Assembly: GCA_022497155.1 (NCBI GenBank)
Contig: MU385742.1
Coordinates: forward strand, 372,001-436,000
DNA length: 64,000 nt
Direction of reading: 5' to 3'
Source of the DNA: Whalleya microplaca
Taxonomy: Eukaryota > Ascomycota > Sordariomycetes > Xylariales > Xylariaceae
The notes below the pieces were generated by a model. The model was given only the letters and a program-made list of their open reading frames with translations. It had not been told where the DNA came from and ran no database searches. The translations under genes were made by a program, and so were the position numbers. Of the stretch, positions 30,299-43,178 are shown one piece after another (position 1 is the first letter of the stretch; the number at the start of each line of letters is the position of its first letter).

Positions 30299-32453
30299 TC
30301 ATAGAACCAACTTAAATGTGGGATCGCGGTCGTCGCCATAACCGGTGTACTTCTCATACTTGCCGGCTGCCTTGCGACGATTGACATTCCAGCAATACAA
30401 CACATTGCAGAGGATCCTAATTTTATATGAGTATAGAGACTTGAGTGTCGCTGAAGAAAGATGATGCTTACAAGAACCACCCAGCACACAACAATCCCAT
30501 GACGATAGTGTGCCCCTCATGATATTCTGGCCCTTGGGCCTTGGGGTATATGAATACGGCTACGAATCCACCGCAGTTTGCAATCGCAAGCTGCAGAGCA
30601 CTTGTGGTGGCTCGCTTATAGTGGCCGGCGGAGTTCTACAACGTTCCTCATCAGCACCCGCGCCAAATCAAATGAATGACATGTGTCGTTTAGACACATA
30701 TAGAGATATCGATCTCTAAGGGAGTCAAGGTCGGACACTTACGTTGGACAGCCACCCGAGAACGGGGGGAACACTACTGTAGAGACCCGTTGCCATGAGG
30801 AAAGTCATGCCGTACTTGACCTTACTACTCTCGACATTCGCAATGACACCATACCCGATAATCGCCAGCGGGAGTGAACAGAGCATAATCAAACCTCTCA
30901 TTCGGAAATGATCTGAAAGGTATGCGGTGATTACTGATAGTCATAAGTATCACAGAACACGAAAAAATAGGCGGGCGAGAATAGCATACCAGTTACAACT
31001 GAAGCCGCAGCGTAAGGAATGACGGACCAAAGCTGGGCCTCGTTCGCGGTATATCCCATACCTTCGATAATTGTCGGAAGCTGACAGATACACATTAGAA
31101 TCCAGGACATTGAGAGAGGGATGTGATACCACTTACGAAAAGCCCAAAACTGTATAGGCCGCTAAGAATTCCAAAATACGCGCAGGCTGTAAACCAGGTT
31201 TGAAAACTAAGGACACCACGAATTACCTCAGACCAAGAAAATATTTCATGCGCCTCTCTGAATATCTGTCAGTGTATTGCATCTATGCATAGCCAGGGCG
31301 TTTTGCATACCTTTCACGGCCTGCATCGCCGTGACTTGCTGCATGAAGACGACTAACGCCGAACTCCCGCTGTTCAGGGGTCAAGAACTTCGCAGTACTA
31401 ATTCCGTTAGGAAGGATAAAGTAAGCAGCGATGCCGACGAGAGCGGTCTTCAGCAACGTCAGTACGAATTGGATACGCATCAGAGGCTAGACACTCACAA
31501 ACAGACCCTCAAGCACAAAGATCCATCTCCAGCTGCTAAGACCGCCTCTGGTACCGATTTCGGCTATCCCACGGGCCAGGAGGCCTATATTCTGTTAGAT
31601 ATGTATATCCACCAATAGGTTTCGTCGGAGACGGTCGGGGCTACTTGCCTCCAAACGCGCCGGATAACGAGGCTGCTGTATAGAAGATACCGATCCGGAT
31701 GGCGAGTTCACCTCTCGTGTAGATGCTCGACAAGTACAAGACCTGCGTTAATAGTGAGTTATAATTCGCCGATGGCAAAGTCGCACTACATACCATTCCG
31801 GGGAGCAGGCCCCCTTCAGTCAATCTGTGGTGCACCCCTGTGTCAGCAGCCGTTGGTTTTAATTGGCAGGCCTCGACCTGACGGCACGGACGTAATGGAC
31901 GCGAGTAACAGAGACCGTGACGTCGACTCAAAAGCTTTATTATAAATTGACTGACCCAAGAAGCGCGCGAGCGGCAACGAAACCCGCAAAGTTCTGGACG
32001 AATCCAAGACACATCGCAACGACACCCCAGAAGAATGTCAGGCAAGGTAGCCATACCTGCGGTGTGAGCTTCTTGAGGATCAGGTTACTCGGTATCTCGC
32101 TGAGGATATAAGTCGCGTAGAAGACCGCAAGACCTTGGTCATATTGGTGGTCCGTCATGCCAACGTCTTTCTCGAGCCCATAGAGTCGAGCGTTTCCCAC
32201 GTTCGTCCTGTCCAGAAAGGAACAGAGAAACAAAAGGGCGAGAACCGGAAGAATTCTAGAACGCGGTTAGAGACACGCGCGTGTTCGTCACCAATGAACG
32301 GGAAGACTATCAGACGCACCTCGTGTCCAGCTTCCACAGAATCTTGCGCGTCAGGTGCGTGTTGGCATCGAGCTGGTCAACGCTTAGCTCACCCTTCTCG
32401 AGTTCCACCACAATCCCCTTGTTAGGGGTTTCATTGTTCTCGGACGACGACAT
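30299..32453 (-). CDS. MFS transporter, anion:cation symporter (ACS, allantoate/nicotinate permease-like)
   Basis: A 481-residue plasma-membrane carrier assembled from 11 exons: 32453-32320, 32255-31956, 31824-31794, 31742-31649, 31584-31499, 31447-31311, 31257-31137, 31080-30990, 30912-30743, 30635-30472 and 30416-30299. All joins keep frame. Diagnostic ACS sequences are SFLDRTNVGNARLYGLEKD, SEIPSNLILKKLTPQVWLP, LLGLTEGGLLPGM and LSSIYTRGELAIRIGIFYTAASLSG; about 12 hydrophobic segments follow the usual order. Dal5/Tna1-type relatives import organic anions such as allantoate, nicotinate or sugar acids with protons; the substrate here is not predictable. Two oddities are the 31-nt third exon and a GC-AG intron after exon 4 (GGAG/gcaagt). 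The Zn2Cys6 regulator lies upstream in the same orientation, which may point to shared regulation. Confidence 0.88.
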
Positions 32454-33625
32454 TATAGAACGCCTGGTGTCGTGAACCAAGACGGGGAAAGACTAATAGA
32501 GGTTGCTGTCGCCGTCGTCGTAGTTTGACGAAGGCAATGCAACAGTATACAGTAAGCTTCAGATCAAGGCACTAAGTAAGGGACCAGAGATTCTAGGGCG
32601 GAGCTTAAAGAGATGCATGGGATGGTTGATCAATAGGATGCGGGGGGGTTTTGATTACTCCGTTAGTGCAAGACAACCCCAGCTATAACTGATTAGCTTA
32701 CGGGGGAGGGTATGGGGGCGGAGAGACCGTCGGGGTTGGCGTGTGGGGTAGTAGATCCTCTGCTAGGAGAACGAATATCTCATTACATACAGTCGAAGAT
32801 CGCGTGGGGAGTGCTCGACTTGCGGAGTTTGATATAGTACCGAGAGCTTGTTGGTTTGTGTTTGGCTGCCCACATGACATATCGTGTCATATATCGACGA
32901 CCTAACCTGATCGACAGCGGTCGTGTTGCCAGCTACATATTTCCCGTGCCGTACACGTACTGGCCTACAAAAGCCTGGACGCGCTCGGAGGCTTCAAGGG
33001 TGTGATCCCTCGATACGACTGCCTGATAAGTTTTAATACGTGCAAAGCACGCAAGGGATGGGCCAGCCAATAGCTGCGCCGGGAATTTCATCATATTTTA
33101 GGGGTCCTTGCCATAACTCTCGCTTGCAGGCTTGGCCTCAACGATTTGCGTGTCTTTCAATGGTGTTGTTTAGCGATGGTAACTTGGCTATCACTTCGAA
33201 CGGTCCGCTACCCCCGCAGAATAGAATGCTACTAATATATCTTGATTCTCGGGCGGCCGCATCGTGGTCCCCTATCTTATTGTTCTGGAAGCCGAGACTG
33301 AGTGGGATGTCTCGTTATTAGGGTCACAGCTAGATTACCAGACCTCCGAAGGAGACTCATGTAAGGCGTGACAAAGAAGTTCGCTCAAGAATATACCCGA
33401 AATTTTGAAGACAGAAGCTTCCATGGTGTATAAATGGAAATATTTACAACGAAACTAATAAGATCCGTCCAGCTGCCTTCCAATACCGGTACTGAAATAT
33501 AAGTATCATAAAATCATGGCTTTCCATGGACTTTTTCAGTCCAATACCAACGCCGTACCTATGCTGCCTTTGGTGGCCATGAACGCCTTATTGCTGTCAT
33601 GCTTGAAGTAAAGAAAATTGTACAT
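32454..33625. other. intergenic region between transporter and Zn2Cys6 regulator
   Basis: This 1.2 kb contains the transporter promoter and the regulator's 3' end. The frames at 32698-32880 (-) and 33040-33321 (+) have no family signature. No gene was found. Confidence 0.55.
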
Positions 33626-36228
33626 CTACGGCCCGAATGTTGACCAATCCATCCAGTCCAAATCAGCACTCTGAAATTGAAAATCCTCCCAGAAGGCGTT
33701 CAATCCAATGTCGGTATTGTTGATCACTTCATCTAACTGATTTTCGTTAGACATGGTTGAAAATAATAAATAATCCGGCGGTAGTGTAGTTGAGGACAGC
33801 TGCATTTGTATCGGTCCTTGATGGTTCGTCATTTGTGCAGCGTTCATATCAGTGAAGATCGACGCATTTTCAGGCGCCTCTCCATTAGGTTCTGGTGGTA
33901 CTCTAGTTGTCTCCGAAGGCCGCGATGCGAACTTCAAGATTTGTTTTAATTGGCCGGCAAACAGACAAGATAGACCCTTTCGCTGAATCGGGGCTGATCC
34001 TATCCTTTCCAGAACGTCTGTGGTCTCTGCGATTAAAGCCCTGATGCTAGGAGCGAGACTCGATGCTTGACCATCAGCGACGGTACTCACTCGAAGCGCG
34101 AAACAAGCGGCAAACGAGATCATGATAGCGGTATTGTTAGGCATTGACCGTAGCTGCCTTTCGCCTTGTACTGCCACCCGCAGGACATTCAACGCAGAAG
34201 AGAGACCAGCAGCTCTGAAGAAATGTCGAGCCCCGACAGGCGCAGTGCCGTGATTTATAACGGAACTGTACATAGATAATCGAGTGTGAGAGGCCAAGAT
34301 CTCGACATATGGAGGCAATGCGAGTTCTAGACGGTATTCATTAGGTCATGTACCTTGGGATTTATAAACTAAAGACTTACGCTCTCGGTCACCGAGCTGA
34401 AATGGCCAGGTTTGGTACCATCTATCAAAGAAGAGGGTGATTTCGCTTTTGACCCTGTTATCGTTAGATGGGCCTGATTTAGGGCTGAGGCGCTGTTTGG
34501 CATACCTCTCAACGACGGACACCTCACTACTACCACTAACATAGCTATCGCATATTGCTCTCACCTTCGCAATCAAGTTTGCCTGTAAGCACTTAGTTAG
34601 CGGAGACTCGGGGGGTGGACAGAGACAAAAAGTACCAAATCTCTCCGCAGCACTGCAACGGACACGATCGAACCGTCCCACCGGTCTGCTAGATCGCTCA
34701 AATGCCATTGATCGCAATTCTCAATGAGTGGTGATATAGGCAAGACATAATTCCTTCCCCTTGCCAGACAGACACTGTGAACGAAGAAACAATTTGTCAG
34801 CCAACTTATCGAAATGGGGAATTGGGTTTCATTACCCTCTTTCAAGGACGAATAGCGATAACCAAGTTCGCTCCCTTCTTCTCAAAAGCCTTCGACCCAG
34901 TGAGGATTCCGGATCAACGCTGCCGAGGAGACCATCTATAGCAAGTGCTTTTCGACCAGATATGCAATCAGAAGTGGCAAGGCTGTCTATAGGGCTTCGG
35001 GTCTCCGGGTTTGAAGGTACGATAATCTTGTTTAGAGACAAATCGAGGGCAATCGTCAAGGCCATTGACATGTAAGTCGAGGTCTCATCATCAGCCCAAT
35101 GCTCACCCGCAGAAATCCATGGTATGTTGACCATAAATGCCAAGACGATCTCCACAGACTTATATCGCCTTGCCATTATAAGACTGGCAAGCTTCTGTCG
35201 ATGATTAGATAGTCTTTTATATAACGATTCCATAGATGGCGAGAACAAAGCCGACGCTGCGGCTATCGAAGTCAGAAGAAAGGCTGACCGGCTTCGAACG
35301 AAATCTACAGTGTGTATGACGGGGTCGATGCCCCATCGCGTATGTGCAAGATTTTCATAGAAACTAAGAGTAGTATTGGTTAGTTGATATTACGTCGAAA
35401 ACCATGAGGCAATAGCATCATACTAAGTAAATAAGGCCTCAGCCTCGGTCAGGCTAATGAGTCCTTGCTCGATAGGATCAAGTTCTTCGCCAACATCAAG
35501 TCGCGGTTGAAAACGACCGAAGAACCTTTGTAGGTCATCGCCTTCTATCGAGGCACTACGATTATAACTAGACTTAGATGGTGCTCTGGCTGCCTCGGTG
35601 CCATTGGCCTGAGGTGCTATAGACGACAGTAATTCAGATGTCCGAGCCAGCAATTGCAGCGGGTTCTCGGCATCGTCTAGGCTGAGTTGGTCGTCCTCAA
35701 TTTTTGCATTTACTGCCGTGTCGTCGCGCGAACCAGCCCGCGAAGGTGACGTTCCCATTGAGGTTGACGTCTGCTGAGGGGATGCTTCCATCTGCTCGTT
35801 CTCGCTGCCACTTTGCATTGAGAGGCGATTCGGATGTCCCTGCGAGCCATTTAAGAGTTCCCGGCTCCTCTCAAGCAGGAACCGTAGCTCGTTGGCTTGT
35901 TCCGTAGACTGTATCTGGTCAATAGAGCCAGGGTGTGACCTTCTCAATGCTTGCTCTATCTGGAAAACGGCTTTCTCCAGTCCTGAATGTTTACTAACGG
36001 CAGCGTCAGTCAATTCCTAGGAAAGACGAGAGCGACGACTCACTTCTTGACACCCTTGTGTCGCCCCACGTGAAAGAGCGGCGCCGAGCATTGAATTGAG
36101 CGCTGAGTGCAACGAGTACAGGTTGCAGACCCGTTCGGCCTCACGCATTTTAACTTGGATTTCTTACAGTTGAAGCAGGCAGCGAGACGCTCCTCATCTC
36201 TTGCCTCTAGGTCTGAACTCGGAGCCAT
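33626..36228 (-). CDS. Zn2Cys6 fungal transcription factor
   Basis: A 757-residue nuclear regulator from seven exons: 36228-36044, 35993-35424, 35363-34836, 34774-34636, 34582-34506, 34454-34381 and 34326-33626. The N-terminal binuclear zinc cluster at about residues 18-46 has CX2CX6CX8CX2CX6C spacing (ACFNCKKSKLKC ... CTRCTQRSIQC) with the expected basic residues. The middle region (FYENLAHTRWGIDPVIHTVDFVRSRSAFL ... RRRERTWLSLFVLERG) is the Fungal_trans domain. The C-terminus is acidic and aromatic (DFQFQSADLDWMDWSTF), suggesting an activation domain. The first intron is 50 nt with a clear lariat-like ACTGAC; other choices break the frame. It is codirectional with the ACS transporter downstream and is a candidate local regulator; the targets are unknown. 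Confidence 0.88.
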
Positions 36229-39200
36229 TCGAACTGACGTGCCGACAGGGCAAACAAGAGAAGGCCATAAATTAAGATATTGTGGAGGTATGACGAGGCA
36301 AAAGATCGGAAGGGTCTAATAGCAGCATCCTTTATCTCCGGAAATCCAAGGTCATGAGTGCTTGGAGTTGTTGGGCGGCAGATGTGGTATTCGCCCCGCA
36401 CTCTTCCCAAGCTTGTTATTACATGTAGGCCAGGGATGCCGACGGGGGTATCAATTATCACACACAACGGTTACTATGTATCACGTGATGGCGGTTTCTT
36501 TTACGCCACCCACGAAGCAGTGACCGCAAAATAGCACCGCTGGTGGTGTTGGTACACTAATAAAAGACACTGCTAGTAACAAATCAGAACCAGCCTTACA
36601 AGGAACGGGACTAGGTTACAGCTCGAAACCCTGAAACTCAGTCAGAAACTTCGACGCTTGAACTTCTAGAATTACTAGAATTACTAAATCCTGCATATTC
36701 TCATCACTTCTCTCGGCAATGCTACTCTTTTACCAAACGACCATAGAGCTATGGGCTCGAGGTTCAGTGGAGCCTGCCAGGGACCTCATCGTGGTTGGTG
36801 ATTCCAGCTTGGCTGCTTGGTTGGCACATTCCTCATTGGCGCTTGGGATTGATCGTAACCCAATCACTCGTCCGCAGCACCTGAACTCACTCTCAATCGG
36901 ATCAAACAAGCTTTCATGTCTAAGGACAATCAATTTACGGCCACAACATTCGGTAAAGAATATGGGTGAGCCGATTTTGCCCTGATTGGCGACCTTGTTT
37001 TCGCTCGAATTATAAATATGGTAGGGAGGCGAACAGATTGGTGTCGACTCTCGAGTGGTCCAGAAGATGGACATCTCCAGCATTTCCGCGCTCACAATGG
37101 ACAGTAACGAGGGAAACGAGAAGGACAGAATTAAATCCCTCTCGTTTATTGAGACGTCTCCAGGCAGCTTCGAACCTGATGCTACATTGTCCACGCGGCC
37201 ACACAAATCTGCCAATTGGATGGTGCTTAATGCAATCTTCCGGTCTCCTAGGGGTCTGATGTTGGAGGCCGTTGATAAGAACAGCGAAAACTGTCACACA
37301 ATTTAAGTTTCAGAGGTAAGCCTGTCAAGTTGGCAGCCAGAGGCTCTTACTACCTCATGTAGTAAGACGACCCAACTCTTATGCATACCCATGGATGAAT
37401 TACTAGCTACAAGATCTGAAGCAAACTTGCTCACTACAAAAGCCTCATCTATTCTATTACATTTTCAATGACGTTCTTATTGTTGTAGGTATGTGAGTAT
37501 TGGCGGCAATCGATTCTACTGGCGACTATGTATAGTGCTGAAGCATATGGGCCACGAGCCACCGCATCATTAAGCATGAAAGATATCGACTTACCTAATT
37601 CGGCAACTATGTCCGTGTACACTATCCTGCAGGTGGTTTTCGAATGGCTGGATGTTGTTCCTCCAGCATCGCTGGGCTCTAGAGCAAGGCCATCCTCTCC
37701 ATCCTAACGTGTTGATCGCCCACCACTCCTCGGTTAGCTAATCGACGTTTTCAGCTAATGGACGTAATTGAACTACAGCCCAAACATATCAGCGCTAGGG
37801 GTCGTTTGGTAGGCTACCTCTCTGAGAAGGTCTCCCTTAGAGGTAGCTGTCATGGATTACGATACTTAAGCCTCCCTACCCGTCCTGACGAGAGAGCTCT
37901 ATGTAAGTGCAGAGCGGGAAAATATATTTACGGAGATGAGAAGTGGCCTGCACGTTTTGAGTATCGGCGAAATTGATAGTATAGGACATAACAGATCATA
38001 TGAGATCCCTTAATATTGACTGTCATAATATGCGCAGTATATATGTCTCTTGTTGGACCGCCTCTTATTTCCCATCCATGTGACTTGAAATGAGTTCTTG
38101 GTCTTGACAATTAGTGGCAGCTACCTTGTTGCTTGTCCGGTCAAGGGATGTCATTGCGCGATCATGTTCAGTCACGACCGTTTCATTACTACCGGCTAGA
38201 AATATACAATTTTAAATAGACACTCTTTTTCGCTTTGAGCGATATTTTCTTTAGTTATTTCGAGTCCCTTTTAGGTTTTGAGTCCTTTACAGCTCACAGC
38301 TATCTCTAGTTACTCATTAGGTCACAAGCAAGGGTGTGCTTCCCTACATAAGTAGCTTAACCATTCACTGTCTTTCTTCTAAAATTCGTTGAAGGACACT
38401 TTTACATTAGCCAGAGATGTTGTAACTTAGATGGATTAAGTAGGTGATAGTTGCCTCAACGGCAAGGCTCTCATCTCCCCCCTTTCCTTCGCCCTCTCCG
38501 TCCTTTTCCTATGGAACTCACTTGCAGTGTTATGGATTACAGGTTGCATCTCTCGACTTTTTTTACTTTACAGGTTAATTCAATTAACCCAAACTCATAT
38601 GCAGGTGGTTTAATATGTCTTCTACACTGTGAACCATAACCGATTAGCCTGCAAGCTGTTATCTTCCGCGACGCTTACCTCGTATTTGCTATCGAAACCA
38701 TCAAAAAGGCATAGCTAGCTTTATTATCATAATAATATTGAGTATATGCCTATTGAACGGGTGTATTTTCACCATAAAAAATCGATATTGGAGATCCGAA
38801 ATTGACCTCTTCTCATTTCGTAATCTTGCTAGAGTGGGACTGGTGCCGCTACTCTCCTACTCTCCTCAAGGTTTTTCGTTAAGATAACATAGTCAATGAG
38901 ATACAGGGAAGCCTTCCCATGGCCCAAATACTTCCATAATAGGGTAGTCAGTTTATTTCAGCGACTACCTAACTCTCTTTAACCCAATTCCATCTTGAAG
39001 ATCTACTCCATTTTCCACTCCCTTTAACACCGTCGTCTACACGAAGATTAGAATCCCAGAAGTAGCTCTATTGGTCACCATATTACTTTTCAAGGCACTC
39101 ATACATCCTACCACCATTATTATAGACATCATAAACCTAGGCAATCCATCGTGGTGCTGACATTTCAGTCCTAAGCACCAATAGAGGAGCAATCCCTTTA

Positions 39201-40280
39201 CCCATTCAAGGCTCTCTTTAAATTTCCTAAAAATTAGATCCTTGTATGATAACGTGTTTCTCATTAAACCCCATTGTTCCTCAAGACACGTTACCTTTTT
39301 TCACTTGCTAAAGCACAGTTAACGCATACTTGAGGCAACTATTGAGCCTAACAGAAGCGGGTTGTGGGAGGTACTCAGAGATGCACGAGAACGCTGTGGC
39401 CATCAATCGTGTAGAAGCTTATCAGTAGTCTTAAAATTCGAGATATCAACTTAGACAAGAAATGATTATTGGGAATATCGGAAGATACCTATAGGCTACC
39501 AAGTCAAAACCCATCTGTACGGGGGTAAACCTTATCCTCATCTAGGTTTTACCAGCGTATGGACTATTCGATGTCGATATCCAGTTTTCTCTATGTTCCT
39601 GTTCGCAGTATTAATGAAGGACTCCTTTAATTAGTATCCCGAGGCTGACATCAGCAACGGGTCTTTTACATCTCTCTATGCCACGTGTCATGGATGTAGC
39701 CTAACAGGCTCACTATCACATGATGTCAGCTCTGGTAGCAGAAAGTGATTGATTCAGTTACAAAAAATATGATAATCGTATAATGGTGATAATTCCGGTG
39801 TAAGAGACAAGCCGTCTCAACGTATGTACCAAGGTTCGCAGTAATGTTGTTCACTGCATCTCGCTTACCACCGAGCGGAGTTAGGAAATGCAGATTAACT
39901 ACAGGGACTTAAGTCCGCTAGTTTACCTTGTAAACTCCACCATGTGGTGTCTTGCAGGGGCTCTACGCATAAGTTGCTGGGCCAGTTTTCAGCTAGGCTT
40001 TAGTGAGCTGACGAGGTGTGGACTTCATTCGGACACTTTTTCAAGCCTGTCGTACATGAGCGTCTCATATTGTCACGGACGTACCCGATGTCTTGAAGGA
40101 ATTAAGGTTTGCTCACTTGACTACTTATTGCAGGCTTCAGCCAGCTAAAATGCTAAGATGATGTTGATTTTACATTCCACAGATAAAGTGCATATATAAC
40201 CCCCGGGTTTCAATTGTATCTCTTACTGTCGTAACATCTCCGTTAACTTTTGATTTGATTCAAGCCATTCTATATTAAAC
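36229..40280. other. 4 kb gene-free region
   Basis: The largest spacer of the window. Its left end is the regulator's promoter. From about 36.7 to 37.3 kb several overlapping frames occur on both strands (36719-36985 +, 36730-37215 -, 37055-37306 +), none with a recognisable domain. From 37.4 to 40.2 kb the sequence is AT-rich with dense stops. It may be decayed transposon or pseudogene sequence, but I could not identify terminal repeats or a conserved protein segment. The last 150 bp are the probable promoter of the Rossmann-fold gene. Confidence 0.5.
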
Positions 40281-41094
40281 ATGCATCTTATACTTACGGG
40301 GGCAACGGGCCTTGTAGGCTCAGGTGTCCTAGACGCTATGTTAAAGATGACGGATGTAACCAAGATCTCGATTCTTAGCCGAAGGCCCGTTCAGATGGTC
40401 GAAGACGCCAAGGACCCTCGCGTCAACGTAATCATCCACAAGGACTTCGAAAAATACGATTCCGAAGTGCTTTCTCAGCTCAAAAGCGCCACTGGATGCG
40501 TATGGGCCCTAGGCATCAGTCAGACCCAAGTCAGCAAGGAGTAAGTCGAATGCTCCAAGGGCCGATATCCTGCATCTATTAACGCTTTGCAGGGAATATG
40601 TCAAAATAACCAAAGACTACGCCTTGGCAGCCTCAGAAGCCTTTCAGACACTGGCGTCGGAGGAGCAGCCCTTCAATTTCGTGTATGTCTCTGGGAACGG
40701 TGCCACGACGCAGCCAGGGCGGTTCTCAGCCATCTTTGCGCGTACGAAGGGAGAGACAGAGCTAGCGCTGGCAGCCATGCGTAAAAATAACCCTCTTTTC
40801 CACGCCAGCTCGGTCCGCCCGGCGTTCATCGACGCCGTGACCCACGATGCCATCAAGCCTTACATCCCTACACAACCGCTACCCATTAGGGCAACCGTTA
40901 AACTTTTGGGACCAGCGATTAGGCTCGGCCTCCCAAGTTTCGTGAGCCCCACGCAAGACCTGGGCCGATTTTTGACGGAGATGGCGATGGGCAAGTACAA
41001 GAACCAGTTCAAAGCGAATGATATCGAGACGGTTGGCGAGTTCCCGATATTAGAGAACTCAGCTTTCAGACGCCTGTCGGGGCTTCAACAGTAA
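40281..41094 (+). CDS. NAD(P)-binding Rossmann-fold protein (atypical SDR / NmrA-like)
   Basis: A 253-residue cytosolic protein from two exons (40281-40540 and 40593-41094). The 52-nt intron has a GTAAGT donor and the join reads QVSKE-EYVKITKDYA. The N-terminus MHLILTGATGLVGSGVL has the GxxGxxG dinucleotide-binding loop, and the following strand ends SILSRRPV, whose Arg pair favours NADP(H). FNFVYVSGNGATT is the strand carrying the Ser of atypical SDRs; an Ala-Arg-Thr-Lys-Gly segment follows instead of a canonical YxxxK, so catalytic activity is uncertain. SVRPAFID resembles the substrate-side loop of HTATIP2/YbjT-like members. It may be a reductase or a redox sensor. It converges with the second transporter, 279 bp away. 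Confidence 0.82.
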
Positions 41095-41373
41095 ATGAAT
41101 GCGCGGTCATATCTTCAGCAAGGCGAGCGGCGTTTCCGGAGGAGGCTTTTTCTCAGGGTCAATTTGTAGGATACCACCAATACACACATAGATACTCCAT
41201 TCCTAATCAGATAAAATTTCCCTGGTTGGGTGGTTGGCATGATGTGCACATATCATATGTGTCTTTGCCGTTTCATTATGCCTGTGGTCTAACCGCCTAT
41301 ATCTAATAGGGCATGTCTATGCCCACGGTGTGTACTTCCAATTGCTCTGGTCTATTTGCACTACCGGGGCATA

Positions 41374-43178
41374 TCAATACTCAAACCTCCATCTTGGGTC
41401 AGAATCACCCTGCCAGTCAACAACCTCCCCTACATGCTTGATCTCCTCGGCTATCCCCTCGCGCCTCTTATTCTCTTTCCTAAGCCTCAGACCCAAAACC
41501 GTGACCAAGACCGCGTTAGCGACGAGATATCCAAGGGCCAAAGAATGCCCGACCACAAATCGCGGTCCATCGTTTGCGCGGTACAACTGCGTTCCCAAAA
41601 CAGCCCCAAGGTTTCCAATACTGATCTGCATAGCATTAGCAACAGCTCGCTTGGTCTGTCCAGACACATTGATGGCAGGCCAAGACAGGACTAAAGCCGT
41701 CGCCGGGTAGATGCCCCCAGCTGCGAAGAACACGCCGAGATAGCTGACCCCTGGTCTTCCAACAGGATCTGTATTCCCCAGGAGAATGCAATAACCAATT
41801 GCCCCGAAAAGGGCCGAGACACCGATAAAGATCGCTCTCTGGCTAAGACGCTCAGAGAGAATAGCCACCGTGACCGTCGTTATAAATGCGAAGGCGTACG
41901 GTGGCACGGTGAGCAACTGTGCTGTGGCGGCTTTGTAACCTAGATTCGTAATGATAGTTGGCTATTGAAATGTCAGTTGCTACGTACTCAGTTGATTCAG
42001 ATTCCTCGTACCATGAACAACGATAATGTGTAAAGCGGAAGACTCATAGTGTGAAAACCAAGTCCATACAGCCAGCAGTTTGGATCTTTCAGCGCTTTCC
42101 TCACGGCTCCCCAAGTGAACGGTTCGTCATGTGTCGCGTCACTATCAGCTGCTAGGCGCTGATGAATGAATTTTCGCTCGTCTTCGTTTAAGAATCTCGA
42201 AGTGTCGGGGTAGTTATGAATGAAACCGAACGCTGCGGCTGCCACAACTACTGTAGCGATACCCTCCTAAAGTAGTTCACTAGGTCAGGAGTTAGGCTAA
42301 CAGGTATACATATTCAAGGGACGAACCAAAATGAAGATCCACCTCCAGCCAGTCGGCCACACGATACCTGCCATCCTCCCTATACCCTGCAGTAAGATTA
42401 GCAATGGGATTTATTGTCCTGTAACTTGACTGGTGGTGTACGAACATATGCCAAAATACCACCGAAAGCGCCGGCCAGGGACGCAGCGCTAAAGAAGAGC
42501 GATATCCGGTATTGTCGTTCGCGCCGCTTATACCACATCGAGAAGTAGAATACCACGCCTGGAAACAGGCCGCTTTCAGCTACGCCAAGAAAGAACCTGC
42601 TTGCGAAAAACCCTGACAGGTTTTGAACGATTCCCATTAGAGTTGCTACGACACCCCAGACTATCGTCAAGGCTGGAAGCCAAATCTGAGGTGTCGTACG
42701 CTTGAGAATGATATTACATGGAACCTATCATCTAATTATCAGTACTATTGCATAGCGTATTATATGTTCCTATTTATGGCCTACCTCGAATAAAACATAG
42801 CCCACGAAGTAAAGTGTTAATCCAGTGAGATACTGGTTTCCAGCTTCAAGAAAGAATTAGTTGTAAGTTTGCTTCTGACTTCATGGCCATACTTACTTAT
42901 GCCTACGTCATTGAGAAGGCCTTCGATGCGAGCATTTCCGACTAGAAATGATTATGTTAGTGTATGTGGTCTTAAGCTTCGGATGGAACAGTTCGGACTA
43001 TACCATTGCTTCGGTCCAAGAATGAGAGCAGATACAGTACGCCCACCGCAGGTAAGAGTCTCACGTCTAGCTTCCTGAGCAACGCTTTCTCATTGATATG
43101 GTGATGTCCGGCAGTCTCGGAGTCAGATGAGTCGGGGCCGGCTCCAAGCTCAGTCAAAGCTTTCTCTCCTTCAGCCAT
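41374..43178 (-). CDS. MFS transporter, anion:cation symporter (ACS) family
   Basis: A 486-residue carrier from seven exons: 43178-43004, 42941-42897, 42843-42785, 42724-42446, 42386-42327, 42266-42012 and 41961-41374. All donors are GT (GTATAG, GTAAGT, GTAGGC, GTTCGT twice, GTACGA) and all frames join. Diagnostic stretches are SFLDRSNVGNARIEGLLNDVG, NIILKRTTPQIWLPALTIVWG, FFLGVAESGLFPGVVFYFSMW and YRISLFFSAASLAGAFGG, the Tna1/Dal5-like ACS branch with 12 predicted helices. The His cluster near the N-terminus (AGHHHINEK) is cytosolic. It is paralogous to the carrier at 30.3-32.5 kb but clearly diverged, with different intron positions. The substrate is unknown; organic anions such as nicotinate or vitamins are typical. 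Confidence 0.9.

Noticed and set aside
35994..36043. A 27-nt first intron in the Zn2Cys6 gene ending at the nearer TAG
   Set aside because: 27 nt is too short for a fungal intron. The 50-nt choice ending GTTAG keeps the frame and contains a good branch site.
36730..37215. 161-codon minus-strand frame in the 4 kb gap
   Set aside because: No recognisable domain, and it overlaps equally long frames on the other strand; not enough to call a gene.
41206..41214. A third ATCAGATAA motif
   Set aside because: It lies between two convergent 3' ends, not in a promoter, and one chance match per window is expected.
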